This document shows, one piece after another, positions 61,934-64,000 of a stretch of DNA of 64,000 bases (position 1 is its first letter; each line of letters begins with the position of its first letter). The notes under the pieces are model-generated. The model searched no databases. It saw nothing but the letters and a program-made list of their open reading frames with translations, and was not told the DNA's origin. Position numbers and translations under genes: made by a program. Source of the stretch: Blastomussa wellsi (taxonomy: Eukaryota > Cnidaria > Anthozoa > Scleractinia > Plerogyridae); NCBI GenBank assembly GCA_947652115.1, contig OX393571.1, positions 14,825,860-14,889,859 on the forward strand. Direction: 5' to 3'.

Positions 61934-62030
61934 GCGCGGGAAAACGTGTAATGGGTGACAAGCGCGGGAAAATTTGTAACTAGTGATAAGCGCGGGAAAA
62001 ACTCGCAACCGGCAACAAACGCGGGAAAAA
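61934..62030. repeat. Four tandem ~28-bp units, each with GCGGGAAAA
   Basis: GCGCGGGAAAA at 61934, 61962 and 61990 and ACGCGGGAAAA at 62019-62020, at 28-30-base steps, with GTAAC / GCAAC and GTGACAA-type spacers. GCGCGGGAAA matches the E2F site consensus. Confidence 0.7.
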
Positions 62031-62878
62031 TATTCCACACAACGGATATTTAGACTTGGATTTGTATCTGATTTACTTAAGAAAATATTTCTAACCAATT
62101 GCTAAAAAAACCAAAGAAATTACGTTTTTAGAAGCCATAAGAAAAGGACTGGAATTAGTGCAACCCAAGAAGACTGATTTCTTTGATTGCAGAAATCTAA
62201 AATTACATTGGCCATATTGTACAGTTGCCTCAGTAACAGAGCTGTGCCCTGAAACGTTATCCGCAGTGTAATAATTATTCGTCTTGTAGTTCAAGTAATT
62301 TCGCGTTTTTCGTTTTTTTCTTAAATTTCTCATTTCTAATACCAAGCGTCCCCAGAGATAACACCTGTCACCAAGAGTAGAGGTTGAAAATAACATAATT
62401 AAACACAGTTAAACGCTATTTGTTTAGGTTAACCCAAAATATAATTGTGATCAGTAAATTAAATAAGCAATACTTTTTTCACTTCAGTTCTTCTTAAAAT
62501 CTTCCCCTAATCGACAAACGTGTGCCCAGGAAGGCGAGGAAAGCAATTTCTTTAAAATAGTAACGGATGTTTGAATCGCCGCGTGTCGGGGCCCAGCTAG
62601 TCCGCTGGTCCCGAATTTCACAAATCCATACATATGTTTCCCTTTATTTTCCCGGGCACTACACGAATCTGTGTAAAGAGACGTCATCAGCATGGAAGCA
62701 AACCTCAGGGATCTCTGGGGCGGGGCAAAAGATAGCATGCATGCGCTAATTTGAGAGACACCTGTATCTGTTGAACACAATTTCAAGGCCCATCTTCTTG
62801 CGGCCTGCGCGAGAACGGTGTTGTCAACTTGTTACCATAGTGATTCAACAGTCAATCAAAAGCCCGGAGGTGAAGTGC
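62031..62878. other. Non-coding, nothing recognised
   Basis: Short frames only. GTTACCATAGTGAT at about 62831 is X-box-like and lies just before the possible exon at 62879. Confidence 0.35.
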
Positions 62879-63054
62879 ATGAAGAGAGAGGGACCTCAGG
62901 ATTCGGCGGAAACGAGAAACTTAGCTGTCAATGGTAGGTCGAGATCCTCGGCGACGCCGCCTCCTGCAAGTCAACAGGCGATGTCAGTAAAAATTGGAGT
63001 TATGCCAATCAAAGGAAAAGTTATGGTACTCAAGAAGGCGCGAAGTTGTAACTT
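62879..63054 (+). CDS. Possible first coding exon of an unknown + strand gene
   Basis: ATG at 62879 opens a frame of 58 codons, MKREGPQDSAETRNLAVNGR, then a Ser/Pro/Ala stretch, then VKIGVMPIKGKVMVLKK, ending at a consensus donor AACTT|GTAAGT. Upstream is an RFX X-box-like site (GTTACCATAGTGAT). No downstream exon is identified and the protein is not recognised. It overlaps an intron of the - strand PLC gene. Confidence 0.25.
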
Positions 63055-63350
63055 GTAAGTGGTAACGAAAAACGCGAAAACACTTTACAAAAAAGCTTGG
63101 CGTTCTTACAGAAATGGTTTCCTCTTGGGTCGTTTAACAGCGTTTCTATTACCCCTCCAAAGAAAAGCCTTTAGGTTTATGAAGAACAAGCAAAAGAGAT
63201 CGGTGAGAAAAGACAAGATGACTTCATTCATTTTCAAGAATAAATTATAAATTCTCCTTACCAGTGAACATACAGTTCATTTAGGCTTGTAATGAGAATG
63301 TAACGGTACATCAGCGTAAGACTGAAAACAAAAAAAGGTGAAAATCTTAC

Positions 63351-63472
63351 CGCAAACGAAGACCGGTCTCCCTTGGAGGGTTTGCTTCCGCTGTTAATCT
63401 CGATATGAACGAAGAGACTGGCGTAACCTAAAGACTCTCCTTTGTTACTCAACAAATGTACGTGCCTGTATC
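63351..63472 (-). CDS. Phosphoinositide phospholipase C, one C2-domain exon (partial gene)
   Basis: PLC cleaves PIP2 to IP3 and diacylglycerol. Exon bounded by TTTTCAG| and GCG|GTAAGA on the - strand, phase 2 in and 0 out, 40 full codons. It reads GYRHVHLLSNKGESLGYASL then FVHIEI, the last strands of the PLC C2 domain; GYRHVHLLS is the delta-type wording (FVHI also occurs in PLC-like and eta proteins). A polar tail SGSKPSKGDRSSFA follows, so the protein goes on past the C2 domain. Catalytic X/Y domains would be beyond 64000; the next exon downstream was not found. Assignment to delta is likely but not certain. Confidence 0.8.
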
Positions 63473-64000
63473 CTGAAAAGGAAAACATGTCACGTAATGA
63501 GTGCACGTCAATCTACTTTAGTTTAACCTGTGATTGGATTTGAGTGGTCACGTGATGTTCCCGAAAATGACTTGGTTTACCATTAACACTTTCCAGAAGA
63601 GCAACATAAGGGTGCACTGCTCTTCGATTTAACGGCTTCACAAGTCGAAACAGTGAAGGGTCTTTCAATAAACTCGTGAAAAACTACTTCGTTAGCGTAA
63701 GACGACTATAGAAGTTTATACCTGACAACCTTTTCCGAGTCAAAGACGTGAGATTTTAATCAGGGTTTTCGAATTTGACACGACCATATCCGAAGACGTT
63801 CCGAGCATTTCTGAAGACTCTCTTAAGATTTCCTGGTCCAATCCCAAGATGTGTTTCGTCCATTTTTCCTTCTAACTTTGAAAATCGGAGAATTCGGGGG
63901 AAGTACCGTCATTTGCATGTACTTTTCGTTTCATTCGTTTCTTCTAGCTTGCATATTTTAGAAAGCGTGTCAGTTCAGGCTGTTATAGGTCAAATTTTCA
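63473..64000. other. Intronic/upstream sequence, nothing recognised
   Basis: Probably intron of the PLC gene. GGTCACGTGATG at 63545 is an E-box. No further PLC exon seen. Confidence 0.35.

Overview
The window looks like nuclear DNA of an anthozoan cnidarian, most likely a stony coral. The genes are animal genes in many small exons with GT-AG introns. The DNA between them is AT-rich and full of short inverted-repeat elements of the kind common in coral genomes. No bacterial-type operon, rRNA, functional tRNA or CRISPR array is seen. The species call is inference.

Layout. (1) 1-11476, + strand: the C-terminal third of a MAP3K1 (MEKK1)-type kinase, seven exons with the whole kinase domain. (2) 11477-37100: no recognised conserved gene. 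It holds a 6.6-unit, ~410-bp tandem array (16793-19500) inside a possible spliced non-coding transcript, a 2.8-kb element with long inverted ends around a CCA/GCC minisatellite (23286-26124), a cluster of a paired GTGGTA/CATGCGC motif (28960-29990), and a 5'-truncated LINE inserted in an older repeat (31554-32391). (3) 37330-49074, - strand: a complete ten-exon ATPAF1 gene (mitochondrial F1-ATPase assembly), 313 residues, with one probable GC-AG intron. A small three-exon gene of unknown function (135 residues) lies on the opposite strand inside its seventh intron (40037-41040). (4) 50631-55907, - strand: a complete seven-exon typical 2-Cys peroxiredoxin of 196 residues. (5) 56000-64000: mostly repeats, then one exon of a phosphoinositide phospholipase C C2 domain (63351-63472, - strand) and a possible first exon of an unknown + strand gene (62879-63054).

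The genes do not form a functional unit. The kinase acts in stress MAPK signalling, ATPAF1 in mitochondria, the peroxiredoxin in peroxide removal, and PLC in lipid signalling. I built the exon models by eye, matching reading phase across splice sites and checking against remembered features of the families. In MAP3K1, ATPAF1, the peroxiredoxin and the small nested gene the phases agree at every junction.

The repeat landscape is the other main content. At least fifteen foldback or terminal-inverted-repeat elements can be bounded, several with visible target-site duplications, plus two LINE remnants, a tRNA-derived SINE with a clear duplication, and several tandem arrays.
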